NCBI GenBank assembly: GCA_023404705.1
Contig: JAEYAU010000253.1
Span: forward strand, 1 to 64,000
Source of the DNA: Pseudomonadota bacterium
Lineage (GTDB): Bacteria > Pseudomonadota > Alphaproteobacteria > Rhizobiales > Xanthobacteraceae
Direction: 5' to 3'
DNA: 64,000 nucleotides
Shown here: in pieces, positions 38,649 through 48,189 of the stretch
Numbering within the stretch: the stretch's first letter is position 1
Layout of the letters: each line of letters starts with the position of its first letter
Notes under the pieces: generated by a model
Told to the model about the DNA's origin: nothing
Databases searched by the model: none
The model's input: the letters and a program-made list of their open reading frames with translations, nothing else
Translations under genes and position numbers: made by a program

Positions 38649-39956
38649 ATGTCGCAGCAGGATCAGGCGCGTGACGACGGATATTTTCCGACCTGGCGGC
38701 TCAAGACCGAGGGCGCGATCATGCCCGAGGAGAAGCTGCCGACCGGGCAGACCATCGTGGTCGGCCTGCAGCACGTGGTCGCCATGTTCGGCGCCACCGC
38801 GCTCGCGCCGATCCTCATGGGCTTCGACCCCAATGTCGCGATCTTCTTCTCCGGCATCGGCACGCTGATCTTCTTCGTCATCGTCGCGGGCCGGGTGCCG
38901 AGCTATCTCGGCTCGAGCTTCTCCTTCATCGCAGTCGTGATCGCGGCGACCGCCTATACGGGGCAGGGGCCGAACACCAACATCCCGGTCGCCCTCGGCG
39001 GCATCATCGCGGCCGGCGTGCTCTATACGCTAATCGGCATCGTGGTGCAGGTCGCGGGCCACGACTGGGTCGAGCGGCTGATGCCGCCGGTCGTCACCGG
39101 CGCGGTCGTCGCCGTGATCGGTCTCAATCTCGCGCCGATCGCCGTGAAGGGCGTGTCGGGCAGCGGCTTCGACACCGCGATCGGCATCATCACGATCGTC
39201 GCGGTCGGCATGGCGGCCGTGTTCCTGCCGGGCCTGTGGCGGCGCATCCCGATCCTGGTCGGCGGCGCCGCGGCCTATGTGATCTATCTCGTGCTCGCCA
39301 ACATGATGGGCTTGGGCAAACCGGTCGATTTCTCGGGCGTCGCGAGCGCGGCCTGGTTCGGCCTGCCGAAGTTCACCGCGCCGGTGTTCGAATTCTCCGC
39401 CATGGCGCTGATCGCGCCGGTCGCCATCATCCTGGTTGCCGAGAACCTCGGCCACGTGAAGGCGATCGGCGTGATGACGGGCCGCAACATGGACCCGTGG
39501 CTCGGCCGCGCCTTCATCGGCGACGGCATCGCGACCATCGTGGCGGGCTTCGGCGGCGGCACCGGCGTCACGACCTATGCCGAGAATATCGGCGTCATGG
39601 CGGTGACCAAGATCTACTCGACGCTGCTCTTCGTGGTCGCCGCGCTGTTCGCGATCCTGCTCGGCTTCTCGCCCAAGTTCGGCGCGCTGATTCTCACGAT
39701 TCCGGGCCCGGTGATCGGCGGCCTTTCGATCGTGGTGTTCGGCCTGATCGCCGCCACCGCGGGTCGCATCTGGGTCGAGAACCGGGTCGACTTCTCGAAC
39801 GCCCGCAACCTGATCGTGGTCGGCACGGCTCTGGTGATCGGCGCCGGCGACCTCGCGATCAAGCTCGGCGGCTTCACCCTCGGTGGCATCGGCACTGCCA
39901 CTTTCGGCTGCATCCTGCTCTACCACTTGCTGCAGGAGCGGGACGCGAAGCCGTAA
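38649..39956 (+). CDS. uracil/xanthine permease (NCS2 family)
   Basis: A 435-residue NCS2 transporter with 12-14 membrane segments. Family motifs are VGLQHVVAMFGATALAPILMG near the N-terminus, ILVAENLGHVKAIG with the substrate-contacting Glu, and GGGTGVTTYAENIGVMAVTK. The AENxG sequence and RutG/UraA-like layout favour uracil or another pyrimidine. ATG 38649 follows AAGGAGGGG; the frame upstream to 38586 is not needed. It stands alone, divergent from the monooxygenase gene. Confidence 0.92.
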   Translation: MSQQDQARDDGYFPTWRLKTEGAIMPEEKLPTGQTIVVGLQHVVAMFGATALAPILMGFDPNVAIFFSGIGTLIFFVIVAGRVPSYLGSSFSFIAVVIAATAYTGQGPNTNIPVALGGIIAAGVLYTLIGIVVQVAGHDWVERLMPPVVTGAVVAVIGLNLAPIAVKGVSGSGFDTAIGIITIVAVGMAAVFLPGLWRRIPILVGGAAAYVIYLVLANMMGLGKPVDFSGVASAAWFGLPKFTAPVFEFSAMALIAPVAIILVAENLGHVKAIGVMTGRNMDPWLGRAFIGDGIATIVAGFGGGTGVTTYAENIGVMAVTKIYSTLLFVVAALFAILLGFSPKFGALILTIPGPVIGGLSIVVFGLIAATAGRIWVENRVDFSNARNLIVVGTALVIGAGDLAIKLGGFTLGGIGTATFGCILLYHLLQERDAKP

Positions 39957-40142
39957 GGCCACCCGTCCGGCTGGCAACTCTGTGGCGGGCGCGTGACACG
40001 CGTCCCGGGCTGCCCCTGTGCCCCCGTCCGGATGTCACACTCGCGCGTTAACCCAAGTTCTGTTAGGGGAATCGCCCGCCGGCTGGAGCGCGACGCCCCT
40101 GGTAGACTGTCATGACGGACCGCCGTCACAGAAGGACCCGTG

Positions 40143-41159
40143 ATGCTCGAGGCGCTGCGCGCGATCTATCGCTTTTTCGACGAGCGGATCGGTTGGAACC
40201 GGGTCGGCCTTGCTCTGAGCCTCGTCATTATTGTGGTCGCTGCGGTGGTGCTGTACCGCATCCTGCACAAGATCGACAGCGCCAAGCTGATGGTCGCGTT
40301 GCAGGCGATCCGCCATCGCGACATTGCGCTCGCGGCACTGTTCGTGGCGGGCGGATACTTCACGCTCACCTTCTATGACCTGTTCGCGCTGCGGACCATC
40401 GGCCGCAAGGACGTCCCTTATCGCATCGCCGCGATGGCGGGCTTCACCAGCTACTCCATCGGCCACAATGTCGGCGCGACCGTCTTCACGGGCGGCGCGG
40501 TGCGCTACCGCATCTACTCGGCCTGGGGACTGTCCGCCGTCGACGTGGCGAAGATCTGCTTCGTCGCGGGGCTCACCTTCTGGCTCGGCAATGTCACGGT
40601 GCTCGGCCTCGGAATGGCCTACGTGCCGGAAGCCGCCTCGCACATCAACCTGCTGCCGCCCTGGATGAACCGCGCGCTCGCCGTGATCGCGCTGACCGTG
40701 CTGGTCGGCTATGTCGCCTGGATCTGGCAGAAGCCGCGCATCATCGGTCACGCCAACTGGCAGGTCACGCTGCCGAACGGCCCGCTCACGCTGCTGCAGA
40801 TCGTCATCGGCATCATCGATCTCGGCTTCTGCTCGCTCGCCATGTATTTCCTCACGCCGGACGTGCCGCATATCGGCTTCATCAAGCTCGCCGTCATCTT
40901 CGTCTCGGCGACGCTGCTCGGCTTTGCGAGCCATACGCCCGGCGGCATCGGCGTGTTCGATGCCGCCATGCTGCTGGCCTTGATCGAGTTCGAGAAGGAG
41001 GAGCTGCTCGCCGGCCTGCTGCTGTTCCGGCTGCTCTATTACGTGGTCCCCTTTGCGCTGGCGCTGATGATCCTCGCGGTGCGCGAATCCTGGCTCGCAG
41101 TGGCGCGTCGCAACGGCAAGGCGCTCGAGGCCAAGAGTCCGAAGCCGGATGCGCTCTGA
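40143..41159 (+). CDS. YbhN/lysylphosphatidylglycerol synthase-type transmembrane protein
   Basis: A 338-residue membrane protein of the UPF0104/AglD-MprF flippase-like family: YRIAAMAGFTSYSIGHNVGATVFTGGAVRYRIYSAWGLS, then ATLLGFASHTPGGIGVFDAAMLLAL and LLFRLLYYVVPFALAL. Eight hydrophobic segments and no soluble synthase domain, so it is not a full MprF. Functions proposed for the family are lipid flipping or polyprenyl-linked steps. ATG 40143 has AAGGA upstream; GTG 40140 is adjacent. It lies 65 bp before phoR. Confidence 0.85.
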   Translation: MLEALRAIYRFFDERIGWNRVGLALSLVIIVVAAVVLYRILHKIDSAKLMVALQAIRHRDIALAALFVAGGYFTLTFYDLFALRTIGRKDVPYRIAAMAGFTSYSIGHNVGATVFTGGAVRYRIYSAWGLSAVDVAKICFVAGLTFWLGNVTVLGLGMAYVPEAASHINLLPPWMNRALAVIALTVLVGYVAWIWQKPRIIGHANWQVTLPNGPLTLLQIVIGIIDLGFCSLAMYFLTPDVPHIGFIKLAVIFVSATLLGFASHTPGGIGVFDAAMLLALIEFEKEELLAGLLLFRLLYYVVPFALALMILAVRESWLAVARRNGKALEAKSPKPDAL

Positions 41160-41224
41160 ATATCTCCCACACCTGATGTGACTCGTCCGCGCGCGGCTCG
41201 TAACATCGGATCCAGGGAGATCGC

Positions 41225-42535
41225 ATGGCGACCGAGAGCTCCGTTCCAAGCCAGAGAACCGGCATTGCGGCCCGCGTGGCGCGCGCGCGCTGGAGCCTTG
41301 TCGCGACCGCGCTGGTGCTGGCCGCCTTCGTCGCCCTCGGCCACATTCCGGCGCCCTATGCGCTCGTCGGCTTCGTCATCGTGTTCCTGGCCGCCTTGCT
41401 CGGCCGACCCGAAAAGTCGGGTGACGGCCGCGCCGAGGCGGGCGTGGCGGAAGCTGCAGGCGTTGCGGATGACAGTCTTGTCAGTGCCGTCATCGCGAGC
41501 TTTCCGGGCCCAGTCGTGCTGCTCGATCACAACGGCCGCGTGATCACGTTCAATGCGCCGGCCCGCCTCATGGCGCCGGCGCTGACCCGCGGCGAGACCG
41601 CATCGCTGGTGCTGCGCGTGCCCGAGATCGTCGAGGGCATTCGCGAGGCCATCGCCACCGCGGCGCCGCAGCGCGTCGAGTTCTCCGAGCGCGTGCCGGT
41701 CGACCGTTGGACCGCGATGCATGCCGTGCCGATCACCGACGTCACGGCGACACCCGGGCTGATGCTGCTCGTATTCCAGGACCTCACGCCCCTGCGCCGC
41801 GTCGAGGAGTTGCGCGCCGACTTCGTCGCCAATGCGAGCCACGAATTGCGTACGCCGCTCGCGGCGCTCTCGGGCTTCGTCGATACGCTGCAGGGCCCGG
41901 CGCGCGACGACGCCGCCGCACGCGACCGTTTCCTCGGCATCATGAAGACGCAGGCGGGCCGCATGGCGCGCCTGATCGACGATCTCCTCTCGCTCTCGCG
42001 CATCGAGCTCAACGAGCACCTGCATCCCGAGCGGCCCATCGACATCGTCCCGATCGTGCGCCAGGTGGTCGACAGCCTGCAGATGCTGGCGCAGGACCGG
42101 GGCGTCGAGATCGTGATCACCCCGCCATCCGCCCCCGTCATGGTGGCAGGCGATCGCGACGAGCTGATGCGCGTCTTCGACAATCTGGTCGAGAACGCGC
42201 TGAAGTACGGCGCCGCGGGCAAGAAGGTCGAGGTCGGCTTTGCGCGCGAGGAGACGCCGGACGGTCCCGAGACCCTGGTGACCGTGCGCGATTACGGCCC
42301 CGGCATTCCGGCCGAGCATTTGCCGCGGCTGACCGAACGCTTCTATCGCGTCGATGTCGGCCAGAGCCGCGCCGAAGGGGGCACCGGCCTGGGGCTCTCG
42401 CTGGTCAAGCACATCCTCAATCGCCACCGCGGCCGGCTCGCCATCGAGAGCGAGCTCGGCAAGGGCGCCACCTTCACGGCACGGCTTCCGCTCATCCACA
42501 CCGAGCCGGCCGCGGCCCAGGCCAAAGCTTCATAA
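41225..42535 (+). CDS. phoR: phosphate regulon sensor histidine kinase PhoR
   Basis: A 436-residue kinase: two N-terminal membrane helices (residues about 24-58), a PAS-like region (ASFPGPVVLLDHNGRVITFNAP), the H-box VANASHELRTPLAALSGFVDTLQG, N-box NLVENALKYG, G1 DYGPGIP and G2 GGTGLGLSLVKHIL. It senses phosphate via PstSCAB-PhoU and phosphorylates PhoB. It leads the cluster phoR-pstSCAB-phoU-phoB, the usual rhizobial order. The gap to pstS is 210 bp and contains a likely Pho box. Confidence 0.94.
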   Translation: MATESSVPSQRTGIAARVARARWSLVATALVLAAFVALGHIPAPYALVGFVIVFLAALLGRPEKSGDGRAEAGVAEAAGVADDSLVSAVIASFPGPVVLLDHNGRVITFNAPARLMAPALTRGETASLVLRVPEIVEGIREAIATAAPQRVEFSERVPVDRWTAMHAVPITDVTATPGLMLLVFQDLTPLRRVEELRADFVANASHELRTPLAALSGFVDTLQGPARDDAAARDRFLGIMKTQAGRMARLIDDLLSLSRIELNEHLHPERPIDIVPIVRQVVDSLQMLAQDRGVEIVITPPSAPVMVAGDRDELMRVFDNLVENALKYGAAGKKVEVGFAREETPDGPETLVTVRDYGPGIPAEHLPRLTERFYRVDVGQSRAEGGTGLGLSLVKHILNRHRGRLAIESELGKGATFTARLPLIHTEPAAAQAKAS

Positions 42536-42561
42536 ATTCAACGGCTTGCGGCGTCGTCGAA

Positions 42562-42590
42562 CTGTCGTCCAAGCGTCGTAGAAGCTTGAC
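42562..42590 (+). promoter_or_regulatory. candidate Pho box upstream of pstS
   Basis: CTGTCGT-CCAA-GCGTCGT-AGAA-GCTTGAC is an array of 7-mers at 11-bp period resembling CTGTCAT direct repeats bound by PhoB. It lies about 156 bp before pstS. Confidence 0.6.
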
Positions 42591-42745
42591 ATGCGCGGCT
42601 TAACGAGAGCGCGCCGGCAGGGAAGGGGAGGCTTCGGCCTCACCCGATCCGGCGGCGGATCTGGCGCCTTCGGCGCCTCCGTCACGAGCCTCAGGGACAC
42701 GGGCGGAGGGCCGCCCGGGTCAGCGCAGTCAACAGGAGACAGTCC

Positions 42746-43795
42746 GTGAAATTCATCCCCACGTTTGCGGCGGCCGGCATTGCGGCTGCGGCCTTCGTTG
42801 CCCCCGCGCTCGCCGCCGACATCTCGGGTGCCGGCGCGACGTTCCCCTATCCGATCTATGCCAAGTGGGCGGACAGCTACAAGAAAGAGACCGGCGTCGG
42901 CCTGAACTACCAGTCGATCGGCTCCGGCGGCGGCATCAAGCAGATCCAGGCCAAGACCGTGACCTTTGGCGCGACCGACATGCCGCTGAAGGCCGCTGAT
43001 CTCGACAAGCACGGTCTCATCCAGTTCCCGACCGTCATGGGCGGCGTAGTGCCGGTGATCAATGTCGACGGCATCAAGTCGGGCGAGCTGGTGCTCGATG
43101 GCACGACGCTCGCAAAGATCTTCCTCGGCGAGGTGAAGAGCTGGAACGATCCCGCGATCCAGAAGCTCAACCCGAACGCCAAGCTGCCGTCCCAGGCGAT
43201 CGCCATCGTCCACCGCTCGGATGGATCGGGCACGACCTTCCTCTTCACCGACTATCTCTCGAAGGTGAGCGCCGACTGGAAGTCGAAAGTCGGTGCCAAC
43301 ACGGCGGTCGAGTGGCCGGGCGGCATCGGCGCCAAGGGCAACGAAGGCGTCGCCAACAACGTCGCCAACACCAGGGGCGCGATCGGCTATGTCGAGTACG
43401 CCTATGCCAAGCAGAACAAGCTGACCTACACCAAGCTCGTGAATAAGGACGGCAAGGCGGTCGACCCGACGGCCGAGTCCTTCATGGCGGCGGCCGCCAA
43501 TGCGGATTGGCAGGGCACGCCCGGCTTTGCCGTGATCCTGACCGACGAGCCGGGCGCCGGCTCCTGGCCGATCGCGGGCGCGACCTTCATCCTGATGTAT
43601 CGCCAGCCGCAGGACGCCGCCTCCGCCACCGAGGCGCTCAAGTTCTTCGCCTGGGCCTACAAGAGCGGCGACAATATGGCTCAGGACCTCGACTACGTCC
43701 CGATGCCGGACGCGGTCGTCACTGCGATCCAGAAGGTCTGGACCACGCAGATCAAGGACGCGAGCGGCAAGCCGCTGTTCGTGGCCGCGCACTGA
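42746..43795 (+). CDS. pstS: phosphate ABC transporter substrate-binding protein
   Basis: A 349-residue exported protein: signal peptide ending PALAAD, then ISGAGATFPYPIYAKWADSY, IGSGGGIKQIQAKTVTFGATDMPL and HRSDGSGTTFLFTDYL. These contain the Thr/Ser/Asp/Arg residues of the PstS phosphate site. It binds phosphate for PstCAB. ATG 42746 follows CAGGAGACAGTCC. A stable hairpin directly after the stop probably raises pstS mRNA over the rest of the operon. Confidence 0.96.
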   Translation: MKFIPTFAAAGIAAAAFVAPALAADISGAGATFPYPIYAKWADSYKKETGVGLNYQSIGSGGGIKQIQAKTVTFGATDMPLKAADLDKHGLIQFPTVMGGVVPVINVDGIKSGELVLDGTTLAKIFLGEVKSWNDPAIQKLNPNAKLPSQAIAIVHRSDGSGTTFLFTDYLSKVSADWKSKVGANTAVEWPGGIGAKGNEGVANNVANTRGAIGYVEYAYAKQNKLTYTKLVNKDGKAVDPTAESFMAAAANADWQGTPGFAVILTDEPGAGSWPIAGATFILMYRQPQDAASATEALKFFAWAYKSGDNMAQDLDYVPMPDAVVTAIQKVWTTQIKDASGKPLFVAAH

Positions 43796-43808
43796 TCGGA
43801 CGAGAACC

Positions 43809-43834
43809 GGAAGGGCGTCTGCGGATGCCCTTCC
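43809..43834 (+). terminator. hairpin after pstS
   Basis: GGAAGGGC (43809-43816) pairs with GCCCTTCC (43827-43834), 11 bp after the pstS stop, without a U-run. It is likely an mRNA-protecting or partially terminating hairpin giving more PstS than PstCAB. Confidence 0.6.
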
Positions 43835-43911
43835 TCCCGCTCCAGACGAACCGCTTGCCATGCGGATGCGGGGCCGCTTGATTGCCCCTCCCGAGCCAGA
43901 AGGGAGGGAGC

Positions 43912-44928
43912 ATGCCGCCGCCCGGGAGAAGACCCGTGACTGACATTGCGTTGCGCGCCGGCAGGCTGGACGCCCAGGACGTGGCCGAGCGTGCCGGTCG
44001 TCTCGACCGCCTGCGCGTCTCCGACCGGCTCTTCCGCAACCTCACGCGTGCGGCCGCGATCCTGGTGCTGCTGATCCTCGGCGGCGTCATCATCGCGCTG
44101 GTCATCGGATCGATGCCGGCCCTCCAGGCCTTCGGCTTCGACTTCCTGATCGAGCAGCGCTGGAATCCCGTCACCGAGAAGTTCGGCGCGCTGGCCCCCA
44201 TCTACGGCACGCTGGTCACCTCGGTGATCGCGATGCTGATCGCGGTGCCGCTGGGCCTGTTGATCGCGATGTTCCTCACCGAGCTCTGCCCCATGTGGCT
44301 GCGCCGCCCGGTCGGCATCGCGATCGAGCTGCTCGCCGGCATCCCGAGCATCATCTACGGCATCTGGGGCCTGTTCGTGTTCGCGCCCTTCCTGCAGCAG
44401 ACCTTGCAGCCCTTCCTGATCGCGACGCTCGGCGAGGTGCCGCTTATCGGCGCGCTGTTCGCGGGTCCGCCCTACGGCATTGGCGTGCTCACCGCGGGGC
44501 TGATCCTCGCCATCATGGTGCTGCCTTTCATCACCTCGATCTCGCGCGACGTGTTCGAGGCCGTGCCGCCCGTGCTCAAGGAAGCCGCCTACGGCATGGG
44601 CTGCACCACTTGGGAAGTCTTCCGCAAGGTCGTGCTGCCCTATGCGCGGGTCGGCGTCATCGGCGGCATCATGCTCGGCCTCGGCCGCGCCCTCGGCGAG
44701 ACCATGGCCGTGACCTTCGTGATCGGCAATGCCCACAAGATCTCGGCCTCGATCCTCGCGCCCGGCACGACGATCTCGGCCACCATCGCCAACGAATTCA
44801 CCGAGGCGGTCGGCGATCTCTATACGTCTTCGCTGATCGCGCTCGGCCTGATTCTCTTCGCCATCACGTTCTTGGTGCTGGCGGCCGCGCGCTACATGCT
44901 GCTGCGCATCGAGCGGCGGATCGGGTGA
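43912..44928 (+). CDS. pstC: phosphate ABC transporter permease PstC
   Basis: A 338-residue permease with six helices: TLVTSVIAMLIAVPLGLLIAMFLTELCP, IPSIIYGIWGLFVFAPFL and the EAA loop EAAYGMGCTTWEVFRKVVLPYAR. Start is either ATG 43912 behind GGGAGGGAGC (chosen) or GTG 43936 behind GGGAGAAG; both look usable. pstA follows after 5 bp. Confidence 0.94.
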   Translation: MPPPGRRPVTDIALRAGRLDAQDVAERAGRLDRLRVSDRLFRNLTRAAAILVLLILGGVIIALVIGSMPALQAFGFDFLIEQRWNPVTEKFGALAPIYGTLVTSVIAMLIAVPLGLLIAMFLTELCPMWLRRPVGIAIELLAGIPSIIYGIWGLFVFAPFLQQTLQPFLIATLGEVPLIGALFAGPPYGIGVLTAGLILAIMVLPFITSISRDVFEAVPPVLKEAAYGMGCTTWEVFRKVVLPYARVGVIGGIMLGLGRALGETMAVTFVIGNAHKISASILAPGTTISATIANEFTEAVGDLYTSSLIALGLILFAITFLVLAAARYMLLRIERRIG

Positions 44929-44933
44929 GCGCC

Positions 44934-45773
44934 ATGAACCCGCTCTATGTCGCGCGCCGTCTCCGCAACCGCATCTTCATGACGCTGTCGGTCGGCGCGA
45001 CCTTGCTCGGGCTTGGCTGGCTCGTGCTGATCCTCGGCGTCCTCCTCTGGAATGGCGTGAGCGGCCTCTCGCTCAAGGTCTTCACCGAGATGACGCCGCC
45101 GCCCGGCGCCGACGGCGGCCTGCTCAATCCGATCGTCGGCAGCCTGATCATGACGGTGCTCGCCGTGGCGATCGGCACGCCGCTGGGCATCCTGGCCGGC
45201 ACCTATATGGCCGAATATGGCCGCCACGACACGCTCACCCGCGTCGTCCGCTTCATCAACGACATCTTGCTGAGCGCGCCGTCGATCGTGATCGGCCTGT
45301 TCATCTACGAGGTGATGGTCGCGCCGCTCGGTCACTTCTCGGGGCTCGCCGGTGCGGTCGCGCTCGCCGTGATCGTCGTGCCGGTCGTGGTGCGTACCAC
45401 CGAGGACATGCTGCTGCTGGTGCCGAACCAGCTGCGCGAAGCCGCGAGCGCGCTCGGCATGCCGCGCGCCTATATCATCATGCACATCACCTACCGCGCG
45501 GCCCGCGCGGGAGTCGTCACCGGCATCCTGCTCGCGATCGCGCGCGTCAGCGGAGAGACCGCGCCGCTGCTGTTCACGGCGCTCAACAACCAGTTCTGGA
45601 GCCTCAACCTCAACGCCCCCATGGCGAGCCTTCCGGTCGTGATCTTCCAGTTCGCGCTCAGCCCCTATGCGGACTGGCAGAAGCTCGCCTGGACCGGCGC
45701 CCTGATCATCACCATGACGGTCCTCGCGCTCTCGATCGTGGCGCGAGCGCTCGCAGCGAGAACGAAATCATGA
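44934..45773 (+). CDS. pstA: phosphate ABC transporter permease PstA
   Basis: A 279-residue permease with six helices: NPIVGSLIMTVLAVAIGTPLGILAGTYMAEYG, FINDILLSAPSIVIGLFIYE and the EAA loop REAASALGMPRAYIIMHITYRAAR. ATG 44934 is 5 bp after the pstC stop; the open frame back to 44295 is only pstC read out of phase. The stop overlaps the pstB start by 4 bp. Confidence 0.95.
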   Translation: MNPLYVARRLRNRIFMTLSVGATLLGLGWLVLILGVLLWNGVSGLSLKVFTEMTPPPGADGGLLNPIVGSLIMTVLAVAIGTPLGILAGTYMAEYGRHDTLTRVVRFINDILLSAPSIVIGLFIYEVMVAPLGHFSGLAGAVALAVIVVPVVVRTTEDMLLLVPNQLREAASALGMPRAYIIMHITYRAARAGVVTGILLAIARVSGETAPLLFTALNNQFWSLNLNAPMASLPVVIFQFALSPYADWQKLAWTGALIITMTVLALSIVARALAARTKS

Positions 45774-46585
45774 ATGCCCCTTCGATGAGCGTACCGCTCG
45801 TCTCGCAGCCCGCGGTCGACACCGCCGGCCTCGCCGAGCGCATCTCGATCCGCAACCTCGAGTTCTTCTACGGCGACAGCCGCGCGCTCAAGAGCATCAG
45901 CCTGCCGCTCTATGCCGGCAAGGTGACGGCCTTCATCGGCCCGTCGGGCTGCGGCAAGTCCACGCTGCTTCGCGTGCTCAACCGCATGTACGACCTCTAT
46001 CCGAACCAGCGCGCCACCGGCGAGGTCATGCTCGACGGCGAGAACATCCTCTCGCCGGGCCAGGACGTGAACCTGCTGCGCGCCCGCGTCGGCATGGTGT
46101 TCCAGAAGCCGACGCCGTTCCCGATGTCGATCTACGAGAATATCGCCTTCGGCATCCGCCTCTACGAGCGCCTGCCGAAGTCCGAGCTCGATGGCCGCGT
46201 CGAGCACTCGCTGCGCCGCGCCGCGCTCTGGGACGAGGTGAAGGACAAGCTCACGGCCAATGGCCTGAGCCTCTCGGGCGGCCAGCAGCAGCGCCTCTGC
46301 ATCGCGCGCACCGTCGCGGTGAAGCCCGAGGTGATCCTGTTCGACGAACCGTGCTCGGCGCTCGACCCGATCTCGACCGCGAAGATCGAGGAGCTGATCG
46401 ACGAGCTGAAAGAGGACTACACGATCGTCATCGTCACCCACAACATGCAGCAGGCCGCGCGCGTCTCCGACTTCACGGCCTTCATGTATCTCGGCGAGCT
46501 GGTCGAGTTCGATCAGACCAGCCGCATGTTCACGACGCCGCGCGACCCGCGCACCCAGGACTACATCACGGGACGGTTCGGCTGA
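45770..46585 (+). CDS. pstB: phosphate ABC transporter ATP-binding protein PstB
   Basis: A 271-residue ATPase: Walker A GPSGCGKST, PstB-specific RVGMVFQKPTPFPMSIYENIAFG, signature LSGGQQQRLCIARTVAV, Walker B VILFDEPCSALDPIS, switch VTHNMQQAARVSD. It powers phosphate uptake and takes part in PhoR signalling. phoU starts 25 bp downstream. Confidence 0.97.
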   Translation: MNAPSMSVPLVSQPAVDTAGLAERISIRNLEFFYGDSRALKSISLPLYAGKVTAFIGPSGCGKSTLLRVLNRMYDLYPNQRATGEVMLDGENILSPGQDVNLLRARVGMVFQKPTPFPMSIYENIAFGIRLYERLPKSELDGRVEHSLRRAALWDEVKDKLTANGLSLSGGQQQRLCIARTVAVKPEVILFDEPCSALDPISTAKIEELIDELKEDYTIVIVTHNMQQAARVSDFTAFMYLGELVEFDQTSRMFTTPRDPRTQDYITGRFG

Positions 46586-46610
46586 TCGCCGGCGCCCGAG
46601 GAACGGTTAC

Positions 46611-47330
46611 ATGACCGAGCACACCCACAAGGCTTTCGACGTTGACCTCGGCGATCTCGCCCGCATGGTCGCCGAGATGGGCGGCATCGCCGAGAAGCAG
46701 ATCGCGGACTCCGTCGTCGCGCTCGCACGGCGCGACGCCAAGCTCGCCCAGACGATCCTCACCATGGATGCCACGATGGACGTCCTGCAGCGCGAGATCG
46801 AGGAGAAGGCGATCCTCACCATCGCGCGGCGCCAGCCGATGGCGGTCGACCTGCGCGAGATCGTGGCCGCGCTGCGCGTCTCCAACGACCTCGAGCGCAT
46901 CGGCGACCTCGCCAAGAACATCGCCAAGCGCGTGGTCGCGCTCGGCGGCGAGTTCCATCCGCACAGCAAGGTGATCCGCGGCGTGGAGCACATGGCGGAC
47001 CTGGTTCTCGGCCAGCTCAAGAAGGTGCTCGACGCCTATGCGCGGCGCGACGTCGCGAAGGCGCTGCTGGTCTGGCGCGGCGACGAGGAGATCGACGCCG
47101 TCAACAACTCGCTGTTCCGCGAGCTCCTCACCTATATGATGGAGGATCCGCGCAACATCACGTTCTGCACGCATCTCCTGTTCTGCGCCAAGAACATTGA
47201 GCGCATGGGCGATCACGCCACCAACATCGCGGAGACCGTGCATTATATCGTCGAGGGCCATGCTCTCGTGGACGAGCGGCCGAAAGGCGACATGACGTCG
47301 TCCGCGACGATCCCGTTCCCGACCCAGTGA
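46611..47330 (+). CDS. phoU: phosphate transport regulator PhoU
   Basis: A 239-residue all-helical protein with two PhoU repeats, each with an E/DxxxD metal-binding pattern (SNDLERIGDLAKNIAKR and KNIERMGDHATNIAE). It links PstSCAB activity to PhoR and damps the Pho response in phosphate sufficiency. phoB follows after 10 bp. Confidence 0.95.
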   Translation: MTEHTHKAFDVDLGDLARMVAEMGGIAEKQIADSVVALARRDAKLAQTILTMDATMDVLQREIEEKAILTIARRQPMAVDLREIVAALRVSNDLERIGDLAKNIAKRVVALGGEFHPHSKVIRGVEHMADLVLGQLKKVLDAYARRDVAKALLVWRGDEEIDAVNNSLFRELLTYMMEDPRNITFCTHLLFCAKNIERMGDHATNIAETVHYIVEGHALVDERPKGDMTSSATIPFPTQ

Positions 47331-47340
47331 GAGGCACCCG

Positions 47341-48042
47341 ATGGCCGCACGCATCCTGATCGTCGAGGACGAGGCGCCGCTGACCGAGCTGTTGCGCTAC
47401 AACCTCGCGGCCGAAGGCTACGAAGTCGAGACCGTGATGCGCGGCGACGAGGCCGAGATCCGGCTCAAGGAGACGCCCCCCGATCTCGTCGTGCTCGATT
47501 GGATGCTGCCCGGCATGTCCGGCATCGAGCTCTGCCGCCGCCTGCGCACCCGCACCGAGACCGAGCGCCTGCCCATCATCATGCTGACCGCGCGCGGCGA
47601 GGAGAGCGAGCGCGTGCGCGGTCTTGCGACCGGCGCCGACGACTACATCGTCAAGCCCTTCTCGGTGCCCGAGCTGCTCGCGCGCATCCGCGCGCTGCTG
47701 CGCCGCGCGCGTCCCGAGCGCGTCGCCGCCATGCTGGAGGCGGGCGACATCCTGCTCGACCGCGAGAAGAAGCGCGTGTCTCGCTCGGGCCGCGAGGTGC
47801 ATCTCGGGCCGACCGAGTTCAAGCTGCTCGAGTTCCTGATGCAGAGCCCGGGCCGCGTGTTCACGCGCGGACAGCTGCTCGACGGCGTCTGGGGCCGCGA
47901 CGTCTATATCGACGAGCGCACCGTCGACGTGCATGTCGGCCGCCTGCGCCGCGCGCTCAACCGCGGCCGCGCGCCCGATCCGATCCGCACCGTGCGCGGC
48001 TCCGGCTATTCCTTCGACGAGCGCTTCGGGCGGACGAACTAA
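47341..48042 (+). CDS. phoB: phosphate regulon response regulator PhoB
   Basis: A 233-residue OmpR-type regulator. The receiver domain has ILIVEDEAPL, phospho-Asp in LVVLDWMLPGMSG, Thr in IIMLTARGEE and Lys in DDYIVKPFSV. The winged-helix C-terminus (EVHLGPTEFKLLEFLMQSPGRVFTR, DERTVDVHVGRLRRAL, TVRGSGYSFDE) binds Pho boxes such as that before pstS. It ends the Pho cluster just before a palindromic repeat. Confidence 0.96.
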   Translation: MAARILIVEDEAPLTELLRYNLAAEGYEVETVMRGDEAEIRLKETPPDLVVLDWMLPGMSGIELCRRLRTRTETERLPIIMLTARGEESERVRGLATGADDYIVKPFSVPELLARIRALLRRARPERVAAMLEAGDILLDREKKRVSRSGREVHLGPTEFKLLEFLMQSPGRVFTRGQLLDGVWGRDVYIDERTVDVHVGRLRRALNRGRAPDPIRTVRGSGYSFDERFGRTN

Positions 48043-48049
48043 TCGCTTC

Positions 48050-48180
48050 GTAGGGTGTGCTCGGCGCGCCAAGGCGCCGAGACGAAGCACCGAGTCCGAT
48101 CGCGCCGAGCGCGCGCGTGCGCACGGCGGATCAGAACCCGTCATTCAATTGAGACGTCCGGGCCGCCGTGCACACCCTAC
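48050..48180. repeat. 131-bp element with GTAGGGTGTGC inverted ends
   Basis: GTAGGGTGTGC at 48050-48060 is inverted as GCACACCCTAC at 48170-48180. A second copy with the same ends but different length lies at 52647-52798. It separates the convergent phoB and gcrA 3' ends. Probably a non-autonomous dispersed element. Confidence 0.75.
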
Positions 48181-48189
48181 AAGGGTACG

